Assembly: GCA_020796225.1 (NCBI GenBank)
Contig: CM036760.1
Span: forward strand, 2,354,501 to 2,418,500
Source: Arion vulgaris
Taxonomy: Eukaryota; Mollusca; Gastropoda; Stylommatophora; Arionidae
DNA length: 64,000 nt
Reading direction: 5' to 3'
A program made the translations under genes and the position numbers. The stretch's first letter is position 1. Each line of letters opens with the position of its first letter. This document shows, piece after piece, positions 23,265 through 34,439 of this stretch. The notes below the pieces were generated by a model. The model saw nothing but the letters and a program-made list of their open reading frames with translations. It searched no databases and was not told the DNA's origin.

Positions 23265-23645
23265 TCCGTTCTACGTTACATGTGGTAATTTATCCGTACC
23301 ACTCTATCCTGGACAACAACTACTATCTCTTTCATAACATAGAATCCAATATTTTCTGTTACTCATAGCAAAACACGTTTACATAGTTTTCTCATAGCAA
23401 AACACGTTTACATAGTTTTCTCATAGCAAAGCACGTTTACATAGTTTTCTCGTAGCAAAACACGTTTACATAGTTTTCTCGTAGCAAAACACGTTTACAT
23501 AATTGTCCTTGAGATTCCTGTCATTATTGATCCCTTTGCCTGTCACTTCAATGCATGCTTTGTGATCTTTGATCATTTCCTCTCATAATATGTCCAACAT
23601 ATCTTCATCTTCCTTCTTATAACAGTTGTTACTAGTGGTTAACCT
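23265..23645 (-). pseudogene. LINE-C 3' end with internal array
   Basis: Degenerate LINE-C tail: 'gttacatgtggtaatttatc', 'ccactctatcctgg', then a 29-bp array, then 'cacttcaatgcatgctttg', 'tttgatcatttcctc', and the 'ataacagttgttactagtgg' boundary. It is too decayed for a protein reading but colinear with the copy at 21911. Confidence 0.8.
23362..23505. repeat. 29-bp array, 5 copies, inside LINE-C
   Basis: Unit ctcatagcaaaacacgttta catagtttt, starting at 23362 and 23391. It corresponds to 'ctcagcaaagttcgtttcag' present once in other LINE-C copies. Confidence 0.93.
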
Positions 23646-23884
23646 GACATTTCTCTGATTTTTATCACATCTGAATGCATCTCAATTTATGTTCATCTTT
23701 TCTTACTATGCCTTGAGCAAACATGATTATTGACATGCATCTAACATACATGTCTACCAGTTACACGGTGACACAGGTTGATATTTATATAGTTGTGGTT
23801 TGGTTTATAAATAGAAACAATTAGACAACAAGATTTATAAATCAAAGTTTAATAATTGCTATTACGTGTCAAGATAGAGATATT
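23646..23884. other. Gene-free spacer
   Basis: Nothing recognised. Confidence 0.5.
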
Positions 23885-24285
23885 GTCGATGTTTGTGTAG
23901 TTATGATGTGACTCATACAGTCTGCATGATGTACAGAGATATGGTTGTGTAGATAAGATGTGACACATACAGTCTGTATGATGTACAGAGATATGGTTGT
24001 GTAGATAAGATGTGACTCATACAGTCTGCATGATGTACAGAGATATGGTTGTGTAGATAAGATGTGACTCATACAGTCTGCATGATGTACAGAGATAAGA
24101 TGTGACTCATACAGTCTGCATGATGTACAGAGATAAGATGTGACTCATACAGTCTGCATGATGTACAGAGATAAGATGTGACTCATACAGTCTGCATGAT
24201 GTACAGAGAAAGATGTGACTATACAGTCTGCATGATGTACAGAGATAAGATGTGACTCATACAGTCTGTATGATGTACAGAGATA
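23885..24285. repeat. 52-to-38-bp array at a LINE-G 3' end
   Basis: The core is gatgtgactcatacagtctg plus catgatgtacagagata. The left units are 52 bp (start sites 23957 and 24009) and the right units 38 bp (24061 and 24099), the latter lacking a 'tggttgtgtaga' segment. The array abuts the LINE-G tail. Confidence 0.94.
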
Positions 24286-24720
24286 TTCTTCTTCTTCTCT
24301 TCCACCATTTACTTCTTTATACAAGTGTTGGGGATGTGTAGTGCTCTTGTGTGTGCTTGTTTTAAGGCACTTAGTAAGCTGATATTCATTGTCGTAAAGC
24401 TGTTTTTGTTTCGTCGTTCCTTCTTTTGCGTGGTCTTCCTCTTGCTTTGTACTCATTATACCTTTTCTGTGTGGCTCTCTGTTGTAGGCGATACCAGGGC
24501 ATTCTTGTCAGGTGTCTAAACCATTTCATCTGTTGTTCTTTTATGAATTGTACGACCGGTTTCACATCCAGTCTTCTTCTGATTTCTTAATTTCTAATTT
24601 TGTTTCTTACTGTCACACCTACAGCTCCTCTAAGACACTTCATCTCTGTCGTTATGGTTTTCTGCTCATCAGCTGCTGTTATTGGCCATGTTTGACACTG
24701 GTAACATAGTGTTGGACAGA
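24285..24720 (-). pseudogene. LINE-G C-terminal fragment
   Basis: Reverse-strand pieces in shifting frames: KKTGCETGRTIHKRTTDEMV, whose alternative frame reads QFIKEQQMKWFRHLTR, then KGRPRK, GTTKQKQLYDNEYQLTK and HLYKEVNGGREEE before a (GAA)n-like end. 'KW(F)xHL' and 'GRPRK' are typical after a LINE reverse transcriptase. Frameshifts and stops make it non-functional. Confidence 0.7.
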
Positions 24721-24769
24721 CAAATCGTTTTTATGAGATTGTTAGCGGTATCTCTTTGTGTGAGTGTCT

Positions 24770-24950
24770 AACACCGAAGGATTGACTTCATTGCACCGTG
24801 TTTACCCAATATCACTTGGTCTCACTACACAAAAATAGCACGTCATCTGCTGAGAGTATTGCACAAAGCACGAGCTCCATAGCTCCGGCAACAATACTAA
24901 AGGTATTGAGAAACAATGCACCTGTAAACAGAACAGAGCAGTCTTTCTTT
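24770..24950 (-). mobile_element. SINE2 body fragment
   Basis: Shares 'cttcattgnaccg', 'gtattgcacaaagcacg' and 'ggcaacaatactaa' in order with 21605-21780, but lacks the tRNA-like head. Confidence 0.5.
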
Positions 24951-24960
24951 AATTTTTTTG

Positions 24961-25050
24961 TTTATCCAATCCTGTCTTGCCTCACAGCGTGAGACATGAA
25001 CAGATTTATCCAATCCTGTCTTGCCTCACAGCGTGAGACATGAACAGATT
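24961..25050. repeat. 44-bp direct duplication
   Basis: 'tttatccaatcctgtcttgc' and 'ctcacagcgtgagacatgaa' occur twice at a 44-bp spacing. From 25051 to 25602 only AT microsatellites (25238-25262, 25562-25580) are visible. Confidence 0.9.
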
Positions 25051-26257
25051 TCTATAACATGGTTATGTACGCTTCATAAACAGTGTATTTCGTCACTTCT
25101 GTTAGTTCTGAGGCCCACCTTTTGTGTAGATAGCCTTTTGCATTGTATCCGCTGTATATGAGTAACATTGTTACTCCGGATTACGTATACCAATACACGA
25201 CTTTCAGAACGCAAGGTAACAGCTTGGCCATAGAGACCGCCATATATATATATATATATAAATGAATATATATCTGGCCTTTTTCGTCTTTACAGACAGT
25301 CAATTGGCAAGTATTTTACTATGACAACTTCTAAGTTTTTGCTTTTCTCTCTTGTCGTTCAGTCTGTTCTTAAAAGACTATACGCCCTTGCACAATATGG
25401 CTTTCCACGCTACTCCGTTATCAGCTAGTTTTTCCAATGTGCTGGGACCTATAGAAAAGTTTTTCATTGTGTATTAGCAGACATCTTTATAAATGAGCAG
25501 TGCTCTGCCCTCGTACCTCTTCCCCTCCGAAAGTTCACAGAACAACATTTGTTTTGGTATGAATATATATATATATATTAATATAACACACACATATATA
25601 TATCTATAATATATTTTGCAAAGTCTGTGTGTGTGTCTCACTATACACGTCGTCAGTTCACATCCACAAATCACAAAAAATGGCAGAAACACGCACGAGA
25701 CCAAAATAAGGTTAACAGTGGAAAGATTTTCGAAATCGGATCAATATTAGTTTTTAAATAATTAAAACCAAAGTTTATCCTATCGATTTTTTTAAACAAT
25801 TTGTCGTAAGTCTTAGGTGTACACATTAATATATACACAAGATTTGATGACGTATGTTTTGAAACTATGGAAACCTCGACCTCTTTCATAGCATAATAAT
25901 CGTCATTTGATTGTTTAAACAAGCTGCCCTCAATTTACATCAACAATTCACCAAAGTAGATACAAACATGCATGCAACTAAACATTATATTAACAGTGGA
26001 AAGAATTTCGAAATCTAATCAATATTCGTTTTTTAAAATAAATAAAAACCAATTTATCACAACGTGACCTCCACATTTGCATACATTTACTAAGTTGACC
26101 GATACCAAACATAGCGTCATCATTTCATGTGCTCATATACGCAATGCGCTAAGATCCGCATTGTCATTTCCTGCACTCAACAGATTATTCAACAACGGAA
26201 AATTTCAATGTCAAAGCTAAAACGTATCTCAGTTTTGAAAATAGATAAATATTAGGT

Positions 26258-26640
26258 TTGCGTGTTCGTCAAAATTCCACAGGTCATTTTTATTCATTAT
26301 ATGCAATGCCACCTAAGAAAAGAAAACTCTTCAGTCAGTCCAGAATCGACTGTAAACGAAGAGCGGCAAGTAGGTCTGCAGAAAATGTAATGATATCAGA
26401 AAATCGGAAGGAAGCTAATAGGTCGAGAATGGCCAATGCTAGAGTTCAAGAATACGAGGATGCTGTCTTAATTCGACGTGAAGCTAATAGGACACGCATG
26501 GCTGATAACCAATCAAATGAGACATGTCAACAAACAGAAAATCGTTTATGGACGACATAGCTGACTCTAACTTGACGACATAGCTGACTCTAACTTGACG
26601 ACATAGTTGACTCTAACTTGACGACATAGCTGACTCTAAC
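26258..26640 (+). pseudogene. Helitron N-terminal coding segment
   Basis: The likely start is the ATG at 26303 (MPPKKRKLFSQSRIDCKRR), giving a basic N-terminus, then repeats of NRKEANRSRMA and RREANRTRMADNQ, and a stop near 26560. Basic arginine-rich N-termini of this style precede the Helitron-like N domain. The frame is then broken by four copies of a 23-bp unit (gacgacatagctgactctaa). Confidence 0.75.
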
Positions 26641-26643
26641 TTC
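26555..26643. repeat. 23-bp array, 4 copies, inside the Helitron
   Basis: Unit gacgacatagctgactctaa ctt. It lies in the coding region and introduces stops. Confidence 0.92.
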
Positions 26644-26679
26644 CTCAAAAATATCAGAAAATACAATTCATGCTTTCAG

Positions 26680-28290
26680 ATGACATCTTTTGGCACAACT
26701 TCTCTAATTTCTCATCAAGGATTTATGCCAACTTTTAAAATTCAAGGTCAAGTATATCATCAATTTGGTTCACTCATGCCACAACCAAATGAAGACCCAA
26801 AATTTCTTCAAATTTATTTCATGGGTAATGAAGAAGCTGAGGCAAATCAGCGCATCAATTGTAATCCAGGAACTAATCACAATACAGTGTTAGCTATTCA
26901 ACGTATGCTACACACTTGCAACAGTTATGTCAGAAGTTTCAAGACTGTATTAGATCAGTTGCCCACTGACGACAGGAAAATTGCAATCTGCACTGACATA
27001 GTTCCGACCGGTCAACATGAGCGGACTTATAATGCACCTGTAGTAAACGAAGTTACCGTTATCATAGCAGGAAATGATTTTGGAAAGCGGGATGCAATTT
27101 TTCAAAAACGAGACAACAAGCTGCAACGAATTTCAGAAACACACAGATCTTACGATGCCCTTCAGTATCCAATTTTATTTCCTCGGGGTGAAGACGGCTA
27201 CTACATTTGCATCAATCAAAAGGATCCAGTCACTAAATTGATTTCAAACAAGTTTGTTTCTTCAAAGGATTTCTACTCATTTCGAATCATGATTAGAGAT
27301 ACTCCAAATCACATTTTAAGTTGTCGCCAACTATTCCATCAATTATTGGTAGAAATGTTCGCAACAATTGAATGCTAACAATTACTCTATATTCGATTTT
27401 ACCAAACAAAACTACGTTCAGAAGAATATGTTCATTTGAGGAATGCTATTGCGATAGATGGCCAGGCAAACAACTATGGCAGGTTGGTTATTTTGTCATC
27501 AACGTTTACCGGAGGTCTGCGGTATATGCATGAATATACCCAAGATTCGATTACTTATGTTCGCAATTATGGAAAACCTGATCTCTTCATAACGTTTACA
27601 TGTAACCCAAAATGGAAAGAAATACAAGATAAATTACTACCAGGACAGTCACATTTGGATAGACATGATCTAATTTGCACGTGTGTTTCGTCTAAAGTTA
27701 ATGAAATTCATGCAACTTATAACAATGGGAGAGATCGTTGGTCCTGTGAGATGTTGGGTGTCTTCAACAGATGGCAGAAACGTAGTTTGCCACATAACCA
27801 TTTATTATTTTGGTTATTAAATAAGATTGACTCAAATAATATTGATCGCATTATTAGGGCGGAGATTCCTGATCCAAACTTAGATCCACAGCTACATAAA
27901 ACCGTTATAGAGCAAATGGTGCATGGACCATGTGGATATATCAATCCGAATTCCCCATGTATGAAGGACAGCAAGTGTACCAAACGATATCCGAAGAGTA
28001 TGTTGCTCGAAACTCAAACTGGAGAAGATTACTATCCACTATATCGTAGAAGAAAGTTAGCTGATGGAGGATTCGAAGCAACTAAGAAACTTAAGAGAAG
28101 AAATAGTTCAGTTGAATTTAACATCGACAATAGATGGATTGTTCCGTATTGTCCAATGTTGTCACGAATGTTTGATGCACATATTAATGTTGAGTACTGC
28201 AATTCAGTAAAATCGATCAAATATATGTTAAAATACATACACAAAGATTCTGATGAAGCTGTGTTTGGCATTCAAAAGATGGAGAATTGA
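26680..28290 (+). pseudogene. Helitron Rep (HUH) endonuclease region
   Basis: One frame with a single TAA at 27376 separating two long parts. The first part is the Helitron-like N domain ending LQYPILFPRGEDGYY and FRIMIRD. The second holds the Rep motifs: KPDLFITFTCNPKW (motif 1), KRSLPHNHLLFWL (the metal-binding H-x-H, here HNH), CGYINPNSPCM and the tyrosine motif SIKYMLKYIHKDSDEAVF with two Tyr four apart. Rep would nick and join DNA during rolling-circle transposition. The frame is lost at about 28280 (continuing DGELIDEIEGYRAGCYISS in another frame), so the protein cannot be made intact. Confidence 0.9.
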
Positions 28291-28800
28291 TTGATGAAAT
28301 AGAAGGTTATCGTGCTGGCTGCTACATCAGCAGCAATGAAGCAGTTTGACGGATATTGGATTTCCCAGTTCATGAGAGATATCCCTCCGTAATGCAACTG
28401 AGCGTCCACCTTGAAAACGGAGAGAGAGTTTACTTCAATACAGAAAGTTTCCAACAAAGAGTTCATCAACCTTCAAGAACAACTTTAACTGCCTTTTTTG
28501 AGCTGTGTCAAAATGACGACTTTGCAAAGACTTTACTTTACTTTGAAGTTCCTAAATATTACACACGGATAGGTCAGGAAAGCTTTTAATAGAAGAAAGC
28601 AGGAGTCACAGTTGTTGGGTTTGATGGAGTTAAATCTAGTGATGTTTTGGGACGTGTTTATACTGTTCATCCAAACAATTTCGAATGTTTCTACCTCCGC
28701 ATCCTACTTCATACCGTTAGAGGTCCAATATAATTTACTGAATTAAAGACGGTTGATGGTCAAGTTTGTGCAATATTCCGTGAAGCATGCCAAAAGCTTG
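28290..28800 (+). pseudogene. Helitron Rep-to-helicase linker, broken
   Basis: After the frameshift: EGYRAGCYISSNEAV, a TGA where Trp is expected, then LDFPVHERYPSVMQLSVHLE and FFELCQNDDFAKTLLYFEVP, two stops near 28588, then FDGVKSSDVLGRVYTVHP and a stop after RGPI. These are recognisable spacer motifs of animal Helitron proteins. Confidence 0.8.
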
Positions 28801-28950
28801 ATTTACTGAAGGACGACAATCAATGGCATGCTACGATGGCAGAAACAGTTGCATCAGAATCACCACAAAAGCTTGATTTACTGGTGGACGACAATCAATG
28901 GCATGCTACGATGGCAGAAACAGTTGCATCAGAATCACCACAAAAGATCA
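28795..28950. repeat. 76-bp direct duplication in the helicase region
   Basis: The segment 'aaaagcttgatttactg...' through 'gcatcagaatcaccac' occurs twice back to back. On translation 'DNQWHATMAETVASESPQK' is doubled, with a frame change. Confidence 0.93.
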
Positions 28951-29027
28951 GATCACTTTTTATCATTCTTATTACCTCATGCAATCCATCAAATCCACAA
29001 AATTTGTGGAACACATTCAAGTAAAGT

Positions 29028-29640
29028 ATGTCTGAAGATATTCTTAATCGTACAAGAGAACAGAATCCTGACTCTACTCTTAAATTGCCACTCGACTTAG
29101 CACGTACCGAAGAGCCAATTTGCAACATCAGTAAAGGAACAGGCAAAGCGGCAGTTTTACAACAATGCAAATTGATTGTTTGGGATGAATGCACTATGAT
29201 TCACAAGCACAGACTAGAAGCACCCAACAGGTCTCTTCAAGATATTAGAAACAATCGACAACTTATGGTTGGAGCAGTAGTGGTTCTTGCTGATGATTTC
29301 AGGCAAACACTTCCTATTATTCCTAGAGGAACAATGGCTGATGAGCTCAAGGCGTGTCTGAAATCATCCCATCTTTGGAGACATGTTCAAAATTTAAAAT
29401 TAACTACCAACATGAGGGTCCATTTACAGCAGGATGTCAATACTTGACAATTTGCTGATCAATTGTTTGCTTTAGGAGATGGGCGGCTTTGCAAGGAACC
29501 AAACACTGACACAATCAAGTTACCAGAAGACTTCTGCAATATTGTGCACTCAATAGAACAACTTCAAGACATGGTGTTTTCACGGGAAAGCAAGGAATGT
29601 TGTTTACTATCAGGCCCTAACTGATAAATAAATATAACGT
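29028..29640 (+). pseudogene. Helitron Pif1-like helicase fragment without Walker A
   Basis: The frame contains LKLPLDLARTEEPICNISKG, then LIVWDECTMIHKHRLEA (Walker B, DE), GAVVVLADDFRQTLPIIPRG (motif III region; usually GDFRQ, here DDFRQ) and LTTNMRV. After a TGA comes QFADQLFALGDGRL. The upstream GGxGxGKT Walker A is missing: sequence jumps from the duplicated segment to 'LNRTREQNPDSTLK'. The C-terminal helicase domain is also missing. It could not hydrolyse ATP. Confidence 0.88.
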
Positions 29641-29714
29641 ACAATGTTTAGAAGAAGATGATATCTCTTGGAACTGCGTCACCAATTCCTCATCATGGAT
29701 TACTAACAACTTTC

Positions 29715-29743
29715 ACCCGTGCGAAGCCGGGTTAGTCAGCTAG
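29715..29743 (+). terminator. Helitron 3' terminal hairpin and CTAG
   Basis: ACCCG and CGGGT (29715-29719, 29728-29732) pair around an 8-nt loop, 7 nt before CTAG. This is the transposition terminator of Helitrons. Confidence 0.92.
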
Positions 29744-29956
29744 TATATATATATAAGAATTGAAGAACCGAAATAAGATAAACAATGTTAATTGGCAGGC
29801 ATAAACCCGTTCAATACAACACAAAAACATCGACGTCATGCAATGAAATGAGTTGGAAAAAAAACTAGGGGTTGTTTTTACTTAGAAATGAAAAGCAAAA
29901 TCAACATACATAGGTAAACCAGGTACTGGGACAACTAAGAACACGCCTGAAACGTA

Positions 29957-30092
29957 AAAAGTTACATTCTAAAGTAAATATCATGAGAACAAAAGTTACA
30001 TTCTAAAGTAAATATCATGAGAACAAAAGTTACATTCTAAAGTAAATATCATGAGAACAAAAGTTACATTCTAAAGTAAATATCATGAGAAC
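29957..30092. repeat. 34-bp array, 4 copies
   Basis: The unit contains aaaagttacattctaaagta and aatatcatgagaac. Confidence 0.93.
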
Positions 30093-30120
30093 TACTTGTT
30101 GGCCTAGAATGTGCTACATG

Positions 30121-30426
30121 AACAACAATGGTCGCACACAGTTGTTACTGAGCGGGAAATCATAACAACAATGGTCGCACACAGTTGTTACTGAGCGGGA
30201 AATCATAACAACAATGGTCGCACACAGTTGTTACTGAGCGGGAAATCATAACAACAATGGTCGCACACAGTTGTTACTGAGCGGGAAATCATAACAACAA
30301 TGGTCGCACACAGTTGTTACTGAGCGGGAAATCATAACAATAATGGTCGCACACAGTTGTTACTGAGCGGGAAATCATAACAACAATGGTCGCACACAGT
30401 TGTTACTGAGCGGGAAATCATAACAA
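30121..30426. repeat. 43-bp array, 7 copies, hairpin-forming unit
   Basis: The unit contains aacaacaatggtcgcacaca, gttgttactgagcgggaaat and cat. Each unit has an AACAAC/GTTGTT inverted pair. Copies are nearly identical. Confidence 0.95.
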
Positions 30427-30597
30427 CAGAAATGAGAAGTCTTAGAAAAGGTGAAGAAGTAACAGTTCGAAATAAAGTAATAAATGAAGACGTTAGAAAG
30501 AAGACTACGAATGAAACGTCTCCTAAACTTGATACAGAAACGCCGGATTAAATGGTTTGGGCACGGGACAAGAATATCCTGGAATCGTCTACCATAG

Positions 30598-30600
<3 letters not shown>
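30427..30600 (+). pseudogene. LINE-G-like C-terminal fragment
   Basis: A frame reading RLLNLIQKRRIKWFGHGTRI at about 30520-30575 carries the 'IKWFGH' motif of the post-palm region of LINE reverse transcriptases. The preceding AEMRSLRKGEEVTVRNKVIN and EDVRKKT are in a different frame. It runs into GA repeats. Confidence 0.65.
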
Positions 30601-30636
<36 letters not shown>

Positions 30637-30749
30637 TTGAAAAAATCTATTCCTGGAATCGTCTACCACAGAAAGAGAGAGAGAGAGAGCAAGATTGAAA
30701 AATATATTCCTGGAATCGTCTACCACACAGAGAGAGATAGAGAGAGAGT

Positions 30750-30785
<36 letters not shown>
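30597..30785. repeat. (GA)n blocks with a repeated 'ttcctggaatcgtctacca' spacer
   Basis: Three GA-rich runs are separated by copies of the 'attcctggaatcgtctacca' segment that also ends the LINE fragment. This is a compound microsatellite seeded by the LINE tail. Confidence 0.9.
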
Positions 30786-30788
<3 letters not shown>

Positions 30789-30894
30789 GAGAGCAAGATT
30801 GAAAAATCGAATAGTTACAGAGCATAAAAAAAACTAGTCTAAAGATGGTGTGACATTGTTAAATACAACTTTCAAGAAAACAATCAATAATTGT

Positions 30895-31030
30895 ATGATT
30901 GATACGATCATCATCATTACACTTTGGTGAGTAACCATGTGTGCTCATATTTCCTCCTTACATATGAAGACATCAACGGCAATGCACGAACTCTGTAGCA
31001 AAGACGATGGTCCTCCACGAGAGTTTAAAA
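30895..31030. repeat. REP-D copy
   Basis: Shares 'tgagtaaccatgtgtgctc' and the pattern 'catcaacggca...gcacgaactctgtagca' with 60705-60830. Unknown class. From 31031 to 31379 no further feature. Confidence 0.5.
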
Positions 31031-31379
31031 TTGGTGAAAATATATTGCAGAAATGTAATTATTTAAAATACATCTATTGAAATTTGTACCGGCACCAGCT
31101 TTCCAATCTGATCTTCTCCAATTTTAACTAGTTCTTTTAGGTGCTCAAATTGAACATGGCACCGACGTTTTATCGTCCGTCGACTAAAGTACTAGGAACT
31201 TGAGGTGTGGATGTAAGGTGCTTGCCTCCCACTACAAATTACTCGAATCATTTTTCCAGAATGATCTTCCTGTAAAAGTATTCCTCATTTCAATGTAGGT
31301 ATGGAGTTGCTAGTCCTATCTGAGACGGGACAATAACACGCAAGTCTCGTGTTCAAAATGAGCATATAAAAAAAACCAT

Positions 31380-31636
31380 TGACAGATAAAATTCAATTGA
31401 AGTGAACTGTAAAGTCACTATCCAGACACAATTCAATTGAAGTGGACTGTCAAGTCACTATCCAGACAAAATTCAATTGAAGTGGACTGTCAAGTCACTA
31501 TCCAGACACAATTCAATTGAAGTGGACTGTCAAGTCACTATCCAGACACAATTCAATTGAAGTGGACTGTCAAGTCACTATCCAGACAAAATTCAATTGA
31601 AGTGGACTGTCAAGTCACTATCCAGACAAAATTCAT
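31380..31636. repeat. 40-bp array, 6 copies
   Basis: Unit attcaattgaagtggactgt caagtcactatccagacaca. Starts at 31391 and 31431. Confidence 0.95.
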
Positions 31637-31654
31637 TAAAACATTGACAACAAA

Positions 31655-32145
31655 ATGATGTAAAATTTATCGATATCTTCTTCGATCTCTTTATCAACCA
31701 CTTGTTAACCACTATGTGTGGTTTGTATGTGATTTGAGCCTAAGAGCGAGTGTACTGTGTGCCAGTTATGTGTCTACAAGTAGGCCATCACATCCGATTT
31801 CTGCGCTGCTTTTATTTATTAGGTAGCTTCCTAGGTCCTACTTCAGACGCTTTCTACAGCATGCCTTGCAGGTCGTAGAGGTGCTATTATGTACTAGGTA
31901 GCTTCCTAGGTCCTACTTCAGACGCTTGTTACAACATGCCTTGCAGGTCGTAGAGGTGCTATTATTTACTAGGGTAGCTTCCCTAGGTCCTACTTCAGAC
32001 GCTTTCTACAGCATGCCTTGCAGGTCGTAGAGGTGCTATAATTTACTAGGGTAGCTTCCCTAGGTCCTACTTCAGACGCTTGTTACAGCATGCATTGCAG
32101 GTCGTAGAGGTGCTATTATTTGCCTCCCTTACGGACACCGGCATC
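31655..32145 (+). repeat. REP-A copy with internal 75-bp array
   Basis: REP-A landmarks (atcaaccacttgttaacc, 'taagagcgagtgtactgtg', 'gtctacaagtaggccatc') are followed by four copies of its 3' part, aggtagcttc...gaggtgctatta, at 31821, 31896, 31971 and 32047. It ends 'cttacggacaccggcatcac'. The array is internal to the element. Confidence 0.88.
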
Positions 32146-32289
32146 ACGCGGGCTGTCAACATTTTCAAAACAACATCTTGAACCCTCGTCGGTTTGACGG
32201 AATGTGTGCACTGCCACTGAGATTTGTCTGTATAGCAAGAACTCGGAACACACATGACTAATCACCGAAGTTCAATGATGAGGGTCACA

Positions 32290-32535
32290 ATAATCTCATA
32301 ATCATCATCAGGTAGCTTGTCCCTTCCAAAACTATGCTCCCATGACAGCAGTCCTGAACAACTCTCTGTTCTGTACAAGTTGACCGGCGTCAGCAGTAGA
32401 CATTCTCACCTCGCCAATGACATTCTGCACCCATCGTCGCCTAGGTCTTCCTCTCATTTTTCTTCCAGGCACTGTTTCCTACAGAATTTTCGTCTCTAGG
32501 CAATTATGTCGTTTCAATCAATCTGCCTCCCCCAA
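32290..32535 (-). pseudogene. LINE C-terminal fragment
   Basis: The reverse strand reads RGRPRRRWVQNVIGEVRMST, then ADAGQLVQNRELFRTAVMGA. 'GRPRxRW' and 'QNRExFRT' form the usual C-terminal signature. No palm domain is present. It is a separate family from LINE-A to LINE-H as far as I can tell. Confidence 0.72.
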
Positions 32536-33009
32536 ATTTGCCTATGGTAAAATGGATGAAAAGCAGAAAATGAATAGAAAGGAAGATATATATATATAAA
32601 TATTCTGTATATGAGTTGTAATGTATTTGTATTCGGAAATTTTATTAAAATTGACAAAACCAATAATTACATATTTCTGAATTTTATTTGTGCCGCGGGG
32701 TGTCGAAAGAGCAGACGTTTTCTTCTCCGATTTCAGTGTGTCACATGTGTGTGTTTGTCGGTTTGTGATGTTACTTGATTTCTGCAATGTGGTGTGTACA
32801 TGTGTGTCTTGGTCTTCATTGTTCTCTGAAACCAGACAGTCTAATGTGATAGAAACTCGGTCAGAAATGTTAATCTCCACGCTATGTTTATTCAAACGTT
32901 TAAATATTGGTTTTTCTATATACATTAAACTACACATGATTGTACTGTCTTAATTTTGTTATATTCTTTTGCTAATATTTAATACTTTTTTTTTGTCACC
33001 AGAGTTTCT
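32536..33009. other. Gene-free spacer
   Basis: AT-rich, with a short TA run at 32588. No supported gene. Confidence 0.5.
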
Positions 33010-33778
33010 TCTCGCGAAATATTATATTGTCTCGGATGTCTGGAACACTGAAACGGATGTCTGGAACATTGAAACGGATGTCTGGAACATAGCAACGGAT
33101 GTCTGGAACATTGAAACGGATGTCTGGAACATTGAAACGGATGTCTGGAACATTGAAACGGATGTCTGGAACATTGAAACGGATGTCTGGAACATTGAAA
33201 CGGATGTCTGGAACATAGCAACGGATGTATGTAACATTGAAACGGATGTCTGGAACATTGAAACGGATGTCTGGAACATTGAAACGGATGTCTGGAACAT
33301 AGCAACGGATGTCTGGAACATTGAAACGGATGTCTGGAACATTGAAACGAATGTCTGGTACACTGAAACGGATGTCTGGAACATTGAAACGGATGTCTGG
33401 AACATTGAAACGGATGTCTGGAACATAGAAACGGATGTCTGGAACATTGAAACGGATGTCTGGAACACTGAAACGGATGTCTGGAACACTGAAACGGATG
33501 TATGGAACACTGAAACGGATGTCTGGAACATAGCAACGCATGTCTGGAACATTGAAACGGATGTCTGGAACATTGAAACGGATGTCTGGAACACTGAAAC
33601 GGATGTTTGGAACACTGAAACGGATGTCTGGAACACTGAAACGGATGTCTGGAACATAGAAACGGATGTCTGGAACATTGAAACGGATGTCTGGAACACA
33701 GAAACGGATGTCTGGAACACTGAAACGGATGTCTGGAACATAGAAACGGATGTCTGGAACATAGCAACGGATGACACT
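33010..33778. repeat. 21-bp array, about 35 copies, at a REP-A 5' edge
   Basis: Unit ggatgtctggaacattgaaa c with attg, actg, atag variants. The period is a multiple of three, so frames of 181-292 residues are open on both strands (heptad TDVWNIE on +). I consider them artefacts of the period. REP-A follows immediately. Confidence 0.96.
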
Positions 33779-33784
33779 GAAGAC

Positions 33785-34075
33785 ATATTTTTTACTTCTT
33801 TATCTTCGAATGCTTCATATCGACCACTTGTTAATAACTCTGTGTGATTTGTATGTGGTCTGAGCCTAAGAGCGATTGTGCGTTGTGCCAGTTATGCGCC
33901 TACAAGGAGGCCAGCACCTCCGATTTCTGCGTAGCTTTTTGTTTACTAAGGCAGCTTTCTTTTCTAGACCCCTACATCAGTCGCCTCTTACGACATGCTG
34001 TGTAGGTCACAGTGGTGCTATTATGCGCTTCCATTGCAGGCCACAGCATCGCACTGGAGATATTTTATTACTATA
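33785..34075 (+). repeat. REP-A copy
   Basis: Landmarks in order: 'atatcgaccacttgttaat', 'gcctaagagcgattgtgcg', 'ttgtgccagttatgcgcct', 'tcagtcgcctcttacgac', 'ggtgctattatgcgcttcc', and a 'ccacagcatcgcactgg' end. From 34076 to 34439 nothing is supported. Confidence 0.88.
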
Positions 34076-34439
34076 ACTACAGACGTTATCAGCGGTTGCC
34101 TGGTTGTAATATTGATATTTATGTAACAAAGAAAGTCAATAATGAAAGAAACAATTATACTCACCTATATTTGACTTGTATATGATTACACTCAGCTATA
34201 TTTGACTTGGAGACACCCTGTACATGTATGCACAATTATGTCGTAATTGGACGAGATCTCTGGTTGAATTCAAGTTGCAAGTCAGAACATATCGTTCGAT
34301 ACATTGTAAGAAAGGATTATATCTCTTAATTAAAGAATATGTGTGGGTGGACGTGGATACCAGGACAACACCAGAGAAGACAGAGTCCCCAACATCAGCA
34401 TAAGACAGCGCCCATGTGGTGCCGAGCCCCGCAAGAGAA

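Larger units (their letters stand above)
25603..29743 (+). mobile_element. Helitron with both termini, coding broken
   Basis: The 5' end TCTATAATATATTTTGC follows an A/T run (25603), matching the TC..-start of animal Helitrons. The 3' end is a GC-rich hairpin ACCCG-(8 nt)-CGGGT at 29715-29732, seven bases before CTAG at 29740-29743, followed by T. Between them lie Rep and helicase remnants in the expected order. Length is about 4.1 kb, shorter than intact autonomous Helitrons, consistent with internal loss of helicase sequence. Two related segments around 25700-25780 and 25960-26050 (aacagtggaaagatttcgaa-like) lie in the 5' region. Confidence 0.9.

Noticed and set aside
32969..33847. 292-residue frame with TDVWNIE heptads and a hydrophobic start
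   Set aside because: The 21-bp array produces equally long frames on the reverse strand. There is no domain or gene context, and REP-A follows.
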